A stretch of 64,000 nt of DNA from Proteles cristata cristata (Eukaryota > Chordata > Mammalia > Carnivora > Hyaenidae): positions 434,001 to 498,000 of the forward strand of contig JAESUZ010003370.1 in assembly GCA_017311185.1 (NCBI GenBank). The letters are read 5' to 3'. The position numbers were made by a program, and so were the translations under genes. Every line of letters begins with the position of its first letter. The stretch's first letter is position 1. Under the pieces are notes generated by a model, which did no database searches, was not told the DNA's origin, and saw only the letters and a list, made by a program, of their open reading frames with translations. Positions 46,841-59,021 of this stretch are shown piece after piece.

Positions 46841-47053
46841 TTTAAAAAATTTTAATGTTTATTTTTGAGAGAGAGAGACACTGAGCATGAGCAGGATAGA
46901 GACAGAAAGAGAGGGAGACACAGAATTCAAAGTAGGCTCCAGGCTCTGAGCTGTCAGCACAGAGCCCAACATGGATCTCAAACCCATGGACCGTGAGATT
47001 ATGACCTAAGCCAAAGTCAGACACTTAACAGACTGAGCCATCCAGGCACCTCA
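46841..47053 (-). mobile_element. CanSINE, antisense, with target-site duplication
   Basis: Typical copy. The 13-base direct repeat tgaggtattttta is at 46828-46840 and 47054-47066. Confidence 0.92.
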
Positions 47054-47059
47054 TGAGGT

Positions 47060-49830
47060 ATTTTTAAAATCAAACATACAAGAAACACATAATGTCAATT
47101 CTACATAAAATATTCCAGGAAACTGAAGAGCAGGAACCACTTCCCAGCTCATTCTATGGGACCTTCACTACCTTGATTCCAAAGCCAGACAAAGACATCA
47201 CAAGAAAAGCACAAACCATTCTTCTCAAACTATTCCAAAAAAAACAAGAGGAAGGAAAGCTTCCAAATTCATTATGAGGCCAGTACCACCCTGATACCAA
47301 CACCAGATAAAGACATCACAAAAAAGAGAATTACAGGCCAGTATCTCTCATAAATATAGATGCAAAATTCCTCAACAAAATGTTAGCAAACCAAATCCCA
47401 CAACCCATTAAAGCAGACATCACGATCAAGTAGGATTTATATCCTGGATGCAAGGGTGGTTCAGTATTTGCAAAACAATCAACATGAAAAGTCACATCAC
47501 TAACATAAAGAATAAAAACCATATGAGCATTTTAATAGATGCAGAGAAAGCAGTTGACAAAGTACAATGCCCATTCATGATGGAAACCCTCTGCAAAGTA
47601 GATCTAGAGGGAACATACCACAACAGAATAAAAGCCTTACATGAAAAACCCACAGCCAACACCACAGTCAATGGAAAAGACTGGAAGCCTCACACACAAC
47701 TGGAATTCCTAGCCACATCAATTAGGCAACATAAAGAGATAAAAAGCATTCAGATTGGGAAGGAAGAAGTAAAACTCTCATTATTTCCAGAAGACAAGAT
47801 ACTATATATAGAAAACACTAAAGACTCTAGCAGAAAACTATTGGAACTGATAAATGTATCCAGTAAAGTTGAAGAATACAAAATTAATGTACAGAAATCT
47901 GTTGCAGTAGAAAGTGAAATTAAAAACACAATCCCATTTACAATTGCACTAAAAACAATAAAATAGCTAGGAATAAACTTAACAAAAGAGGCAAAAGACC
48001 TGTACTCTTATAAAACACTAATGAAAGTAATTCCAGAAAATGCAAAAAAATGGAAAGATAATCTATGTTCTTGGATTGAAGACCAAATACTGTTAATGTC
48101 TATACTCCCTAAAGCAATTTACAGATTTAGTGCAATCCTACCAGAATATCAACAGCATTTTTCACAGAACTAGAACAAACAATCCTAAAATGTGTATGGA
48201 ACTACAAAAGACCGCAAATAGCCAAAGAAGTCTCTAAAAAGAAAAAAAAACTGGAACCATCAGAGCTCCTGATTTCAAGTTATATTACAAACCAACAGTA
48301 ACTCAAACAGTATGGGACTGGCAAAAAACAGACACACAGATCAACAGAATAGAAAACCCCCAAATAAACCTGTAATTACATGGCGAATTAATCTCTGACA
48401 AAAGAGGAATGCGTATACAACAGGAAAAAGACTATCTCGTCAACAAATGGTGTTGAGGAAACTGGACAGCCACATGCAAAAGAATGAAAGCAGATCACTT
48501 TCTTTCACCATCTGTAAAAATAAACTCAAAATGAATTAAAGTCCTCAATGTGAGACCTGAAACCATAAAAGTCCTTGAAGAGAGTATACGCAATAATTTC
48601 TCTGATACTGGCTATAGTAATTACCTTTTTCTAGATATATCTTCTGAAGCAAGGGAAATAAAAGCAAAAATAAACTAGGGACTACATCAAAATAAAGACT
48701 GTGCACAGCTAAGGAAACAACCAACAAAACTAAAAGGCAATTTACTGAATAGAAGATATTTACAAATGACACATCCAATAAAGGGTTAGTATCCAAAATA
48801 TATAAAGAACTGATACAACTCAATACCCTTAAATCAAATAATCCAATTAAAAATGGGCAGAAGACAAGAACAGACATTTCTCCAAAGACATCCAGAAGAC
48901 AGCCAACGGACACATGAAAAGATGGCTCTACATCACTCGTCATCAGGGAAATGCAAATAAGAACTACAGTGAGGTATCACCTCACATCTGTGAAAATGCC
49001 TAAAATAAAAGATACAAGAAACAAGTGTTGGCAAGGATGTAGAGAAGAAGGAACCATCTTACGTTGTTGGTGAGAATGCAAACTAGTGCAGCCACTGTGG
49101 AAAACAGTATGGAGGTTGCTCAAAAAGTTAAAAATAGAACTACCCTTCAGTCCAGTAAATGCAGTTCTTGGTATTTATCCAAAAATACTTACTGAGATAC
49201 ATGCACCCCTATGTTTACTGCAGCGTTATTTACAATCAGCCAAACTATGGAAGCAGCCCAAGTATCCACTGAAATATAAATGGATAAGGAAGATGGGGGG
49301 GATATATATCTATATATCCATATATAGATATATATGGATATCCATATATAATGGATATGGATATCCATATATGGATATATATATATAAATATATTCCACA
49401 TTTACTGGAATAATATATACCTTTATATAAATATAAACATATACAAAGAATATAAAGAAGATGTGGTATAGATGTATATATATTTTAATGGAATATTATT
49501 CATCCATAAAAGGAATGGAATCTTCCACTTGTAACAACACAGATAGAGCTAGAGAGTATAATGTGAAGCAAAGTAAGTTCAGCCCAATAAGACAAATACC
49601 AAATGATCTCACTCGTGGAATTTAAGAAACAAAACAATGAGCAAAGGAAAAGAGAGAGAGACAAACCAAGAAACAGATTTTGAACTATAGAGAACAAACT
49701 GAGGGTGATCAGAGGGGACGTGGGTGGGGGAATCGGGGAAATAGGGGATGGGGATTAAAGAGTACACTTATCATGATGAAATAAAATGTAAAAAATAATT
49801 TAAAAAACCACAAACCAATATTCTTTGTGA
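47060..49830 (+). mobile_element. LINE-1, 5'-truncated, sense
   Basis: The sequence starts within the reverse-transcriptase region ([34 protein letters not shown]). The frame at 47448-47966 carries IQIGKEEVKLSLFPEDKILY, KLLELIN and EYKINVQKSVA. The catalytic FADD motif is altered to FPED and many stops follow, so it is dead. The 3' end has cactggtgg-type tails and an A-rich end near 49800. An AT palindrome cluster sits at 49301-49395. Confidence 0.85.
49301..49395. repeat. AT-rich palindromic repeat
   Basis: tatatatgg/atatcc units repeat. There are perfect palindromes at 49329-49350 (22 bases, centred on ggatatcc) and 49355-49370 (16 bases). Confidence 0.9.
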
Positions 49831-51010
49831 ACTTACATGCAAAATGTCTTTTCCAAATGGTAGTAAATCAAATCCAATGTTATGTAAAAATTACAGTTCA
49901 TCACGAGCAAGTGTGGTATATCTCAGGAAGGATGGTTAACATCCCAAAATCAATGTAATTTACTATATTCACAATGAAAAACAATCATGTCAACAGATAC
50001 AGTGAACACATTTGACAAAATCACATACTTATTCTTGATGAACTCTTAGAAGGGGGCTTCCTCATCCTGATAAAGGGTATCTATGAAAATCCTACTGGTA
50101 ACATCATCATTAGTGGCAAAGGACTCAATGCTACCTCTCTAAGATCAGAAGCAAGACAAGGATGTTTGCTTTCACGACCTGATTTAACATTGTACTGGAA
50201 ATCCTAGCCAGGGAAGAAAAAGAAATGAAACACATCCATGCTGGAAAGAAGGATACATTATTATTCATAGACAGAATGAACATCTATGAAGAAAATCCAT
50301 TGCAATTTACAAAAAAGCTATTGGAATAAATGTATTTAGCCAGTTTGCAGGATACATGATCAATACAGAAAAAGGAACTGCACTTCTTTATACTAGCAAC
50401 AAGTAATCAGAAATTGAAATTAAATAAGCAATACCATTTGCAAGAGTATCAAAATGTATTAAAAGTTAGGAATCAATCTGACAAAAGATGTGCAAGACTT
50501 GTACACTGAAACTATAAAATATTGACAAAAAACTTAACATAGACCTAAATAAATGGAGAGTCATAGTGTTTGTGCATTGGAAAAGTCAATCTTTTAAAAA
50601 TGTGAGTGCCAAAATTGATCTATAGTTTCAAGACAATCATTTAAAACTTTTTAATTTTTAATTTTTTAAACTTAATTAAAAAAATTTTAATGTCTATTTG
50701 TTTTTGAGAGAGAGACAGAGAATGAGCCAGGGAGGGGCAGAGAGAGAGAGGGAGACACAGAATCCGAGCTGTCAGGACAGAGCCTGATGCGGGGCTCCAA
50801 CCCATGAACCGTTAGATCATGACCCAAACCAAAGTCAGATACTTAACTGACTAAGCCACCCAGGCGTCCCTAAGTTCAACACAATCTTAATCAAAATCCC
50901 AACAGGCTTTTTCATTTTTTGTAGAAACTGACAAGTTAATTCTAAAAGTCACAGGGAAATGCAAATGAGTATAAGAAACAACTTTGAAAAGAACAAATCC
51001 AGAAATATAT
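49831..51010 (+). mobile_element. Older LINE-1 ORF2 fragment, sense
   Basis: The sequence again starts in reverse-transcriptase-like sequence (gcaagtgtggtatatctcagg, aacagatacagtgaacac, ggcaaaggactcaatgctac, gaagcaagacaaggatg). It is broken by stops and by the SINE at 50650. It is a separate copy from the one just upstream. Confidence 0.7.
50650..50871 (-). mobile_element. CanSINE, antisense, inside an old L1
   Basis: Long T/A-rich tail end, gagccagggaggggcagag, ggctccaacccatgaaccg, and head aagccacccaggcgtccc. Confidence 0.88.
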
Positions 51011-51126
51011 AAATATATAAAATTTCATAATACACATACAAAATATATTTGCAAATATACAAAAACATATGCACACATATATACAAAAAGGATTTGTGTA
51101 TATATTTCTGGATTTTCTATTCTATT

Positions 51127-51473
51127 AACAGACAAGTGATCTTCGAACAACACGGGTTTGAACTGCACAGGTCCACTTATACGCAAATTGATGAACACAG
51201 CAGAGTATACTATAGATGTATTTTCTTTTCCTTATGATTTTCTTAGTAACATTTTTTTTCCTCTGGCTTATTTTATCGTATGAGTACAGTATATAATACA
51301 TATAAAATACAAACTATATATTTATCTACTATTTAAGTTATCAGTAAGGCTTCCAATCAGCAGTTGACTACTCGTAATTAAGTTTTAAGGAAGTTAAAAT
51401 TTATAGATGGATTTCTGACTGCAGAGGGATGGTTGGTGTCCCAAGCCCCCATATTGTTCAAGGTCAACTATAT
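51127..51473. mobile_element. Tigger/pogo-type non-autonomous DNA transposon remnant
   Basis: The left end, gacaagtgatcttcgaacaacacggg, and the right end, catattgttcaaggtcaact, form imperfect terminal inverted repeats (TTGAACAA/TTGTTCAA core). The interior (cttatgattttcttagtaacatt, gtacagtatataatac, aggcttccaatcagcag) is familiar from an old mammalian DNA transposon family. No transposase frame is present. Confidence 0.6.
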
Positions 51474-51522
51474 ACAGTATTTTCTGCAAGTTGTAATTGT
51501 CCATCTTAAATGTGTGCATTTT

Positions 51523-51717
51523 GGGGCACCCGGGTGGCTCAGTCAGTTGAGGGTTCGATTTTGGCTCAGGTCATGATCTCACGGTCTGTGAGTTCGAGCC
51601 CCGCGTCGGGCTCTATGCTGACAGCTCAGAGCCTGGAGCCTGCTTAGGATTCTTTGCCCCTCCCTCACTCACACTCTGTCCCTGTCTCTCAACAATAAAC
51701 GAGAACATTTACAAAAT
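51523..51717 (+). mobile_element. CanSINE, sense
   Basis: Begins ggggcacccgggtggctcag and carries gtcatgatctcacggtctg and gagccccgcgtcgggctc, then a short CT tract and tail. Confidence 0.9.
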
Positions 51718-51849
51718 TAAATACGTGCAGTATGTTATACGTCAAGTATGCTTCGGTAACATTTAAAAAAAATCTATCAAATGAGCTGATCTGAGGGTGC
51801 TGGCCCTTATTCTAATTCTAGCAGCGGCCCTGGAGTCAGTCAGGTGCTC

Positions 51850-53030
51850 CTAGTCCAGTGCATTGTACCGGAACTTTAGATATTTGTACGCAGAAAAACA
51901 ACCTCAGTCCATACGTTTTACCATATACGAAAGCTAGCTCAAAATGGATCATAGAACCAATGAACTCTAAAACTATAACGTACCAAAAGCCAACACAGGA
52001 GAAAGCCTTTCTGATCTCGGATAAGACAAAGAATTCTTAGAAACAACGCCAAAGCACAACACACAGAAGTCCAATTGGTAACTTCGACTTGCTCAAGCTT
52101 CAGAACTTTAGCTCCTGAGGCGCACTACTAGGGCGGTGACCGAAGCTGCGGAGTGGGGGCAAATCAAACACCGGACCAGGGCTTCTGTCCGACACGTAGA
52201 AAGAATTCTTAACACCCAATGAGAAGAGAACAGATAGCTCAATTTTTAACAAATGGGCAAAGAATTTGAAAAGACGCTTCAACAGAGAAGATAGACACAT
52301 GCAAGTAAGCACATGCCCAGATGCTCGACACCGCCAGTTATCAGGGAAGTTGAAACGAAACCACCAGGAAGTACCACCACACACCCGCGAGAAAGGCTGA
52401 AGTGACCGTTTCCAGGGTTGGGAGGATGTGGGGACGGAAAATGTTCATAGGCTGCTTTGTAAATCAAGTAACCAGTTGGGAAACGAGTTTGGCAGTTCTT
52501 TGAAAATTAAATGGACACTTACTGTATCTTCCAGTTTCTTTGCTCCCAGGTATTTCCCCAATGGAAGCCATATGTCCATGGAAGATATACATGAATATGC
52601 ATAGCAGCTTCATTTAAAATAGCCCCCACCTGAAACAACCCAAATGTCCATTATTGGGTGAATGGATATGCTGTGGCATAACCATAGTATGGAATATTAT
52701 TCACCCATGGAAAGAAATGAAGTACTTATCTATGCAACAACACAAATGAGTCTCAAGATAACCATGCCGAGGAAAAGCAACCAGACAGAAAAAATACATA
52801 TTGTATGTTTCCATTTATATAAAATGCTAGGAAATTCAAATGAATCTAAGGTGGTTGCTTGGGGAAGGGGACGGATTACCCAGGAAACATCTGTGGGTGA
52901 ACAGACATGTTCATTATGCCCATTGTGATGTTTTCACAGGTGTATCCATACATCGAAACTTTCCTAATTGTCATTTTAATTATGTGCAGTGTATTACACG
53001 TCAAGTACACCTTAGGAACACGTAAAAAAA
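51850..53030 (+). mobile_element. LINE-1 3' end fragment, sense
   Basis: Successive broken frames resemble the end of ORF2 and its 3' flank: atttttaacaaatgggcaaag, cagttatcagggaagttgaa, ggaatattattcacccatgg and catgccgaggaaaagcaacc. The fragment ends about 280 bases before the short PH exon. Confidence 0.75.
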
Positions 53031-53310
53031 TCTATCCTGTGAGCTGATCTGGCTGTGGCTTTGGAGTCAGTCAGGCGGTGCTGTTTCAGTCCATGAGGAC
53101 TGTCTGAATTGGGGCCAGCCTGAGTTTTCTTGGCTTTTCTAAGAATTGCTGCTGGCCAAGCACTGCTGATACGCTGTTCTGGCTACTCTCGGTTACTCCG
53201 GAAAAGAATACAGAAAATCAATGACATCAAAATTGAGGATCGTGTTTATATACTGCTTTACTCACTTTCAGGTGACTGTATTCACTTTCGGCGTCCTGCT
53301 TCTCTTCCAG

Positions 53311-53392
53311 GGATGGAGCATTCTCTGTCACTTCGGTCTGGCCCTCCGATTCTATCCCTGTAAGGAGAAAGGAAATGCCCCGCATGTTTAAA
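53311..53392 (+). CDS. MRCK-alpha-like gene, PH domain exon 2 (short)
   Basis: This 82-nt exon was placed by phase and homology. The previous exon ends in phase 2 (AG) and needs one base, and the next starts in phase 0. After the acceptor cctgcttctcttccag, the base G completes Arg. Then 27 codons read DGAFSVTSVWPSDSIPVRRK and EMPRMFK, followed by AAA|gtaagc. MRCK-alpha has exactly 27 residues here: DEEFSVSSVLASDVIHASRK and DIPCIFR. FSV, SV, SD, I, RK, P and F line up without gaps. It supplies central strands of the PH domain. It sits at the end of a roughly 12-kb intron filled with L1 fragments. It is an intact exon, so the neighbouring exons do join in frame. Confidence 0.9.
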
Positions 53393-53981
53393 GTAAGCAC
53401 ACAGGCTACCACGGCTCTCCTGGCTGCACATTTGGTTTCCCTCCTTTCTCGCCTGTCTGTAGGGGGTCAAAGCTCCTTGTGCTGCTCAAGGTCACTGGAG
53501 ATTTCAGAAGTGCCCAGGGATCACGTCCCCCTTTCTACCTTCCACTTGCCACAATAAACCTATGGCCCTATTCCTATTTGGGGATAATGTAAAGAGCTCT
53601 TTACCTAAGCCACACTCTTTTCATCCTACAGCTAAATCTATGCCTTAAAATGCAAATGTTCCCGAGGGGGTCCATTCATTCTACCAGAAGGTAACAGGAC
53701 AGATGTCAGGTTTATAGCTGAAAACAGGAGAAGCTTACAAAGCAGAATGGTATTGGGAGTATGAGCACAGAGGGAAAACACAGTGACAGAGAAAGAAGGA
53801 TGACCTTCTTCAAGGTCATCATGACCAACCACAGTTCATTGTGCAGTAGCATGAATGTGCCGCTTGTGAAACCAGAGCACTTTGTAAAATAGTTTCCTCT
53901 GAAGCAACCTTTAAGTCAATTCAAATTCAAACCAAGAGTACAACATTAAAAAATCAAGGAGGGATGCATTTTGCAATCTCT

Positions 53982-54202
53982 CTCTCTTTTTTAATCTTTT
54001 TAATGTTTATTTTTGAGAGAGAGAAAGAAAGAGAGTGTGAGTAGGGAAGGAGTAGAGAGAGAGGGAGACACAGCATCTGAAACAGGCTGGAGGCTCAGAG
54101 CTGTCAGCACAGAGCCCGACGCGGGGCTTGGACTCACCAACGGTGAGATCATGACTTAAGCTGAAGTCGGACACTTAACCGACCGAGCCACCCAGGCGTG
54201 CC
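53982..54202 (-). mobile_element. CanSINE, antisense, with target-site duplication
   Basis: Typical copy. The 16-base perfect direct repeat gcattttgcaatctct is at 53966-53981 and 54203-54218. Confidence 0.94.
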
Positions 54203-54218
54203 GCATTTTGCAATCTCT

Positions 54219-55232
54219 TAAGAAATAAGCACCCCACTGTTTAAAATTCATATAAAAACTGTAGTGATTCTGGAAGTGATTCTTTACCTATAAAGTGACA
54301 AAGGAAACAAAGGCCTGCAGTCCCCTGGTGACCCAGGTGCTTATAGTCAACCCATGAGTCTCGTAGTTAACAAAGGCTGCAAGTTCCTAGTTCCGTAGTC
54401 CTGGGGTAGAAATCTATCTAGACTCTACCCAGCCGCCCAGAAACCCTGCCAGCAGACCTGGTCATTGAGCACTGGGTCTTGACGCGGGAATCACGACACT
54501 GCTGATGCTTACAAAAGAAATCCTACCTATAAATTTTGAGTGCTGCTAGGCTAAGTATACATTTTTAAATTTAAATTTTACTTCTCATTTACTAGTAATG
54601 ATGTAAGTCATAGGCACATAGCAGCCAGGAAAGCAAAGTACTTCTGAGTATTTGTGACTTAACAACAAAGGGTCCCTGAATGCTGCATAATGTCAACGCT
54701 GATTATGACGACTGCAATTAAGACCCATTGCCTGATTGCAATTAAGATGTTTATCAAAAGGTGCAAAGCTGTGTCTAGAATTGAAGAAGCAGAGAGGCTC
54801 AGCGTGGGAGCTCTGGCTACAGACTGTCAGCAGTTTTCCCTGCAGTGCCTGGCTTCTCACCTGTAAAATGGACAGAATAGTGGTGTCCACCTGCTGAGTT
54901 TTCCGTGGGGATTAAACCAATTAACACACATAGATTTCTTAGAGCAGTTCCTGGTACAGAATCAATGCTCAGTCGATGGTAACTATTGTCACTGCAGAAG
55001 CACAGGATTAATTGGAGTACTGAGTATTTTTAGGAGGATCACGATAGAAGTGATTCTGACATTTCATTTCTGGCCCGGGTTCTGATGCTGACATCATTTA
55101 TTCTACTAACCAGGAAGAGGGTGACAGTATTAGAAGTGTCATCACCAGTGATGAGTTTGATGAAAAATGCCCAACGGCTGGCATCAAGAGTTCCGCTTCC
55201 TTATAACTGAGACATTCCTTAAATCATTGCAG
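54219..55232. other. Intron before the last PH exon
   Basis: Unique sequence. An exon-like stretch at 55113-55199 was examined and rejected. Confidence 0.6.
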
Positions 55233-55449
55233 GTCACAGCTTCCCAGCTCTCGGTGCCCGGCAATAGGTACTCAGTACCAATCCTAGCAGACAGCGAGGA
55301 TGACAAGTGTGAGTGGGTGGGAGTGCTGAGTGACTTACACAAGATGCTCAGAAAAAGTCACTGTCGAGACCGCTCAGTCTATGTCTTCAGAGAGGCTTAT
55401 GACAGCAGTCTGCCCCTGATCAAAACCACCCAGACGGCTGCAATCATAG
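55233..55449 (+). CDS. MRCK-alpha-like gene, PH domain C-terminal exon
   Basis: This 217-nt exon (phase 0 in, phase 1 out) lies between cttaaatcattgcag and ATCATAG|gtatgg. It reads VTASQLSVPGNRYSVPILAD, then SEDDKCEWVGVLSDLHKMLR, then KSHCRDRSVYVFREAYDSSL and PLIKTTQTAAII. MRCK-alpha has VTASQLSASNNKCSILMLAD, TENEKNKWVGVLSELHKILK and DRSVYVPKEAYDSTLPLIKTTQAAAII. The Trp in EWVGVL is the conserved Trp of the PH C-terminal helix. The exon ends at the start of the CNH (citron homology) domain. Substitutions cluster in loops, while structural positions are kept. The frame stays open a little upstream of the acceptor, but the GTC after cag is the homologous boundary. Confidence 0.94.
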
Positions 55450-55680
55450 GTATGGACTTACAACATTTATGCCGGCGGTCTATGCCTCACCACAACCTCC
55501 AGATCCAGCTCTGAAAACCGTAACTTTATTCACAACCCATTGGTCAGCAAAACCTGCCTGACTGAGGCTGTCGGAGGTCTCCCTCCACCCAACCCACCTG
55601 CCCGTTACTACTCAGCAAAAATATGAATATATTTGATTACATGACGGTTCCCCAGGTCCTGAGTAAAATGATGTTTCTTT

Positions 55681-55908
55681 TTTCTTTTCTTTTTTTTTAA
55701 TTTTTAAAAATGTTTTATTTATTTCTGAGAGAGGCAGCATGAGCAAGGGAGGGTCAGAAAGAAAGGGAGACACAGAATCTGAAACAGGCTCCAGGCTCTG
55801 AGATAGGTGTCAGCACAGAGCCCGACACGGGGTCCGAACCCACAAACTGTGAGATCATGACCTGAGCCAAAGTCGGACGCTTAACTGACTGAGCCACCCA
55901 AGCACCCC
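55681..55908 (-). mobile_element. CanSINE, antisense, with target-site duplication
   Basis: Typical copy in the intron after the last PH exon. The direct repeat gatgtttcttt is at 55670-55680 and 55909-55919. Confidence 0.92.
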
Positions 55909-55919
55909 GATGTTTCTTT

Positions 55920-56766
55920 AATGTACACACAGTGATACCTTTGTTGGGTCTGATTAGTTCTGAGTTCCCAAATCCATCTGGCTCCCAGGGAATCACACCA
56001 GCAGTGTGGCCCTGTGTAGTAACTGTGAACTACCTACCTTGAGGATGGAGACTTTCATATCTGTATTCCCAGTACTCAATAAATAAATGAGAAACAAGTG
56101 AGCCGATGAACAGATTGCTAAGATCGGTATTCAATAAACAGAATACTTTCGTCTCCCAAACATTATTTCTTCTGAAATAGAGCCACTTTGCCACTTAGAG
56201 CTATGTAACATAGAACCCGCTCCTACTATAACTCGTGTTAAATGCAGATGCTGCCTGCTTTTCAGTTCTCTACAGCATCAAGTGAGTTGATACACGTGCA
56301 GGTCTGTGCTTTGTATTCAGGCATTCGCTTATAAGTGCTATCTTTGCACTAGGAGTTTGAGTTGAGGCTGTGTTCGTACACACACCCCAGTGCTGTTACA
56401 GTTCAGGCCAAGAGCACCAGCAAATCCAATTAGAAATTTTTTTCATTCATGAGACAGTTAGGTACTTATAGCAAGTTATAGAATGTATCATTACTTAAGT
56501 ATCATTCTTTATTCAAGTATTCATAAACTTTATAATGATATTTCTATTGAGAAAAAGTCATTTTATTTTTACTTCTATAATCTGGAAGAAAAATAATGCA
56601 AATTAATTATTCTTACTATGTTCTCATTTTTATATATGCTGAATGTGTATCTAACTTGACTTCTAAATTTTTCAATATTGATAAATTTGTCCAGTTTACT
56701 TTAATTGCTTTACTTAACATTCACGCCCTAAAATCCTTGATATCTGTATTTATGTCTTAAATACAG
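55920..56766. other. Intron before the first CNH exon
   Basis: Unique AT-rich sequence; nothing recognisable. Confidence 0.6.
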
Positions 56767-56829
56767 ATCACAAAAGAATTGCTCTAGGAAATGAAGACGG
56801 CTTATTTGTTGTACATGTCACTATAGATG
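56767..56829 (+). CDS. MRCK-alpha-like gene, first CNH-domain exon
   Basis: This 63-nt exon (phase 1 in, phase 1 out) follows ttatgtcttaaatacag and ends ATAGATG|gtaagg. With the G carried over from the previous exon it reads DHKRIALGNEDGLFVVHVTI and D. MRCK-alpha has DHERIALGNEEGLFVVHVTK and D, so the match is nearly complete. This is the first blade region of the CNH beta-propeller. Its length is a multiple of three and its phases are symmetrical. A SINE lies about 100 bases downstream in the intron. Confidence 0.93.
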
Positions 56830-56921
56830 GTAAGGAGAATCTTTACTCTAGTAACAATACCAGACTTATTCTCTTTTTTCTGTAAAATAAATGTTCCAGG
56901 TCTGGTTTGATGTGTTTTCAA

Positions 56922-57138
56922 AGGATTTTTTTAATGTTTATTTATTTTTGAGAGAGAGACAGAACACAAGCAGGGGAGGGGCAGAGAGAGAGGGAGACAC
57001 AGAATCCAAAACAGGCTTCAGGCTCCAGGCTCTGAGCTGTCAGCACAGAGCCCGACTTGGGCTCGAACTCACAAGCCATGACATCATGACCTGAGCCGAA
57101 GTTGGACCCTTAACTGACTGAGCCCCTCAGGTACCCCT
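56922..57138 (-). mobile_element. CanSINE, antisense, with target-site duplication
   Basis: Typical copy. The flanking near-repeat tgatgtgttttcaa / tgatgttttttcaa is at 56908 and 57142. Confidence 0.9.
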
Positions 57139-57155
57139 GGCTGATGTTTTTTCAA

Positions 57156-58080
57156 GTCAAATTCTAATATCTAACTCTTCTAATATCCAGAGATCCATAA
57201 TCCCCCAGAGTCTAAATACCTTCACAGGTGCCTTTATATAAGCAGTCCCCTGTAAGAACTCAGTTTACCATCTTCCCAGTGTGACACCAAAGAAAACACA
57301 GTATATTCTGCTTGGTTCCGCCTCTCCCCCCAGTTACATGGGCGGCACAATGAGTAAGAACATATAATTGAGTATATCCTGGAGAAATGGGGACTAGATG
57401 AAGTCGAACAGAGCCATTCCCTACTGCTGTCCTCTTGAATGTCTGCCAATGGTGGCTTAGCTGAGGAGAACCCGCAGGTCCATCAGCTGTGCTCTGCGTT
57501 GAAGGTCTTCCGCGCTGTGTGGGTACAAAGTCCTGAGGAGGCCCGAGAAGGATCCACCAGGTGTCCAGCATGAGAGCAGGAACTGGTCTCTTTGTGTGTG
57601 GCCACTGCACTCCACGCACTTAAAGAGTGCCTGGCATGTAGTAGCCACTCAACACGTATTTGTGTGATAAAGGATCAATTTAATGCCAGAAAAAAGGATA
57701 TTTTTTCCCCTAAAAAAGTAGCAGGTTTCCAATTGTTGGACCTTGAGTGGTGTTTGCCCTACTGCCTAGAATCTTGGGTTTATTATGGTTACTTAATAAA
57801 ATAAGTAAATAAATAACAATTCAACTCATTTACATTTATTATGCTTAATACATTAATTTTATTATTAAGGTAATTATATTACTTTTGGAATAATTACTTT
57901 CTTTTTTACCTAAGTGATTTTTGATCTCTGATCCTTCCCTCCTCTCCTTTTCTATACCTCTCAAACATATTCATCCTGACATTAGGTCTGTGATTTAACT
58001 AGAACCTGACTTAGATCCTTTGGACTAATAATTGGGACAGGATTTAAAAATAAGAAAACATTCTTCTTACAGTGAAGGAA
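57156..58080. other. Intron, unique
   Basis: Frames on the minus strand at 57234-57648 show no domain. Confidence 0.5.
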
Positions 58081-58981
58081 ACTAACTTTCAAATGGCTTC
58101 ATTTTCAAGAAAATTAAAAGGCAGCTTACTGAATGAGAGAAAATACTTGCAAAGTCACATCTGGTTCAGGGTTAATATCTAAAATATATATTTAAAAAAT
58201 TACACATCTCAATAGCCAAAAAAAAAAAAAAACAAAACCCTCCAATCAGATTAAAAAATGGTCAAAGGATTTGAAGAGACATATTTTCCCCAGAAAAGAC
58301 AAATCAACAGCCAATAGGAACATGCAACAATGCTTAGCACCCCTAATCATCAGGGCAATGCAAATAAAAACTATGATATATCACTTCCTAAATGTTAGAA
58401 TGCCTATTAGAAAGATTAGGAATAAAAAGCGGTGGCAAGATGTGGAGAAAAGAGAACTCTTGTACTCTGTTGCTGGGAATGTTATTCAGCTCAGCCACTA
58501 TGAAAAACAGAATGGGAAGTTCCTCAAAAAATTATAAATAGAACTACTACATGACCTAGCAATTCTAGTTCTGGCCATTTATCCGAAGAAAACAAAATCA
58601 CTAACTAGAAAAGTTCACTGCAGATTTATTTATAATAACCAAGATATGGAAACAACCTAAATGTCCATCAGTGGATGGATGTATAAAAAGTGTGGTATAC
58701 ATACACAATGGAATATTATTTAGCCAAAAAAGAGGAGGGCACTTGTGGGGATGAGCACTGGGTGATATATGGAAACCAATTTGACAATAAACTATTTGTA
58801 AAATAAATAAATAAAAAGTACATACTGAGGGTGGCACCCCCCCCCCCAAAAAAAGAACATCTTTCCATTTGTGATCATGGACAGACCTTGAGGGTACTAA
58901 GCTAAGTGAAATAAATCAGAGACAAATGCTGTATGATGGCAGTTATATGTGGAATCTAAACAAGCAAAAAACCAAGCAAAA

Positions 58982-59021
<40 letters not shown>

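Noticed and set aside
47448..47966. 172-residue open frame
   Set aside because: It is a piece of L1 reverse transcriptase with an altered catalytic motif, not a host gene.
55113..55199. Exon-like stretch after ctactaaccag, reading EEGDSIRSVITSD, similar to the MRCK PH segment DEEFSVSSVLASD
   Set aside because: It does not fit the splice phase, hits a stop, and would leave an intron of about 35 bases. The exon at 53311-53392 fits the same segment over all 27 residues with correct phases. Accepting the false one would wrongly have suggested a pseudogene.
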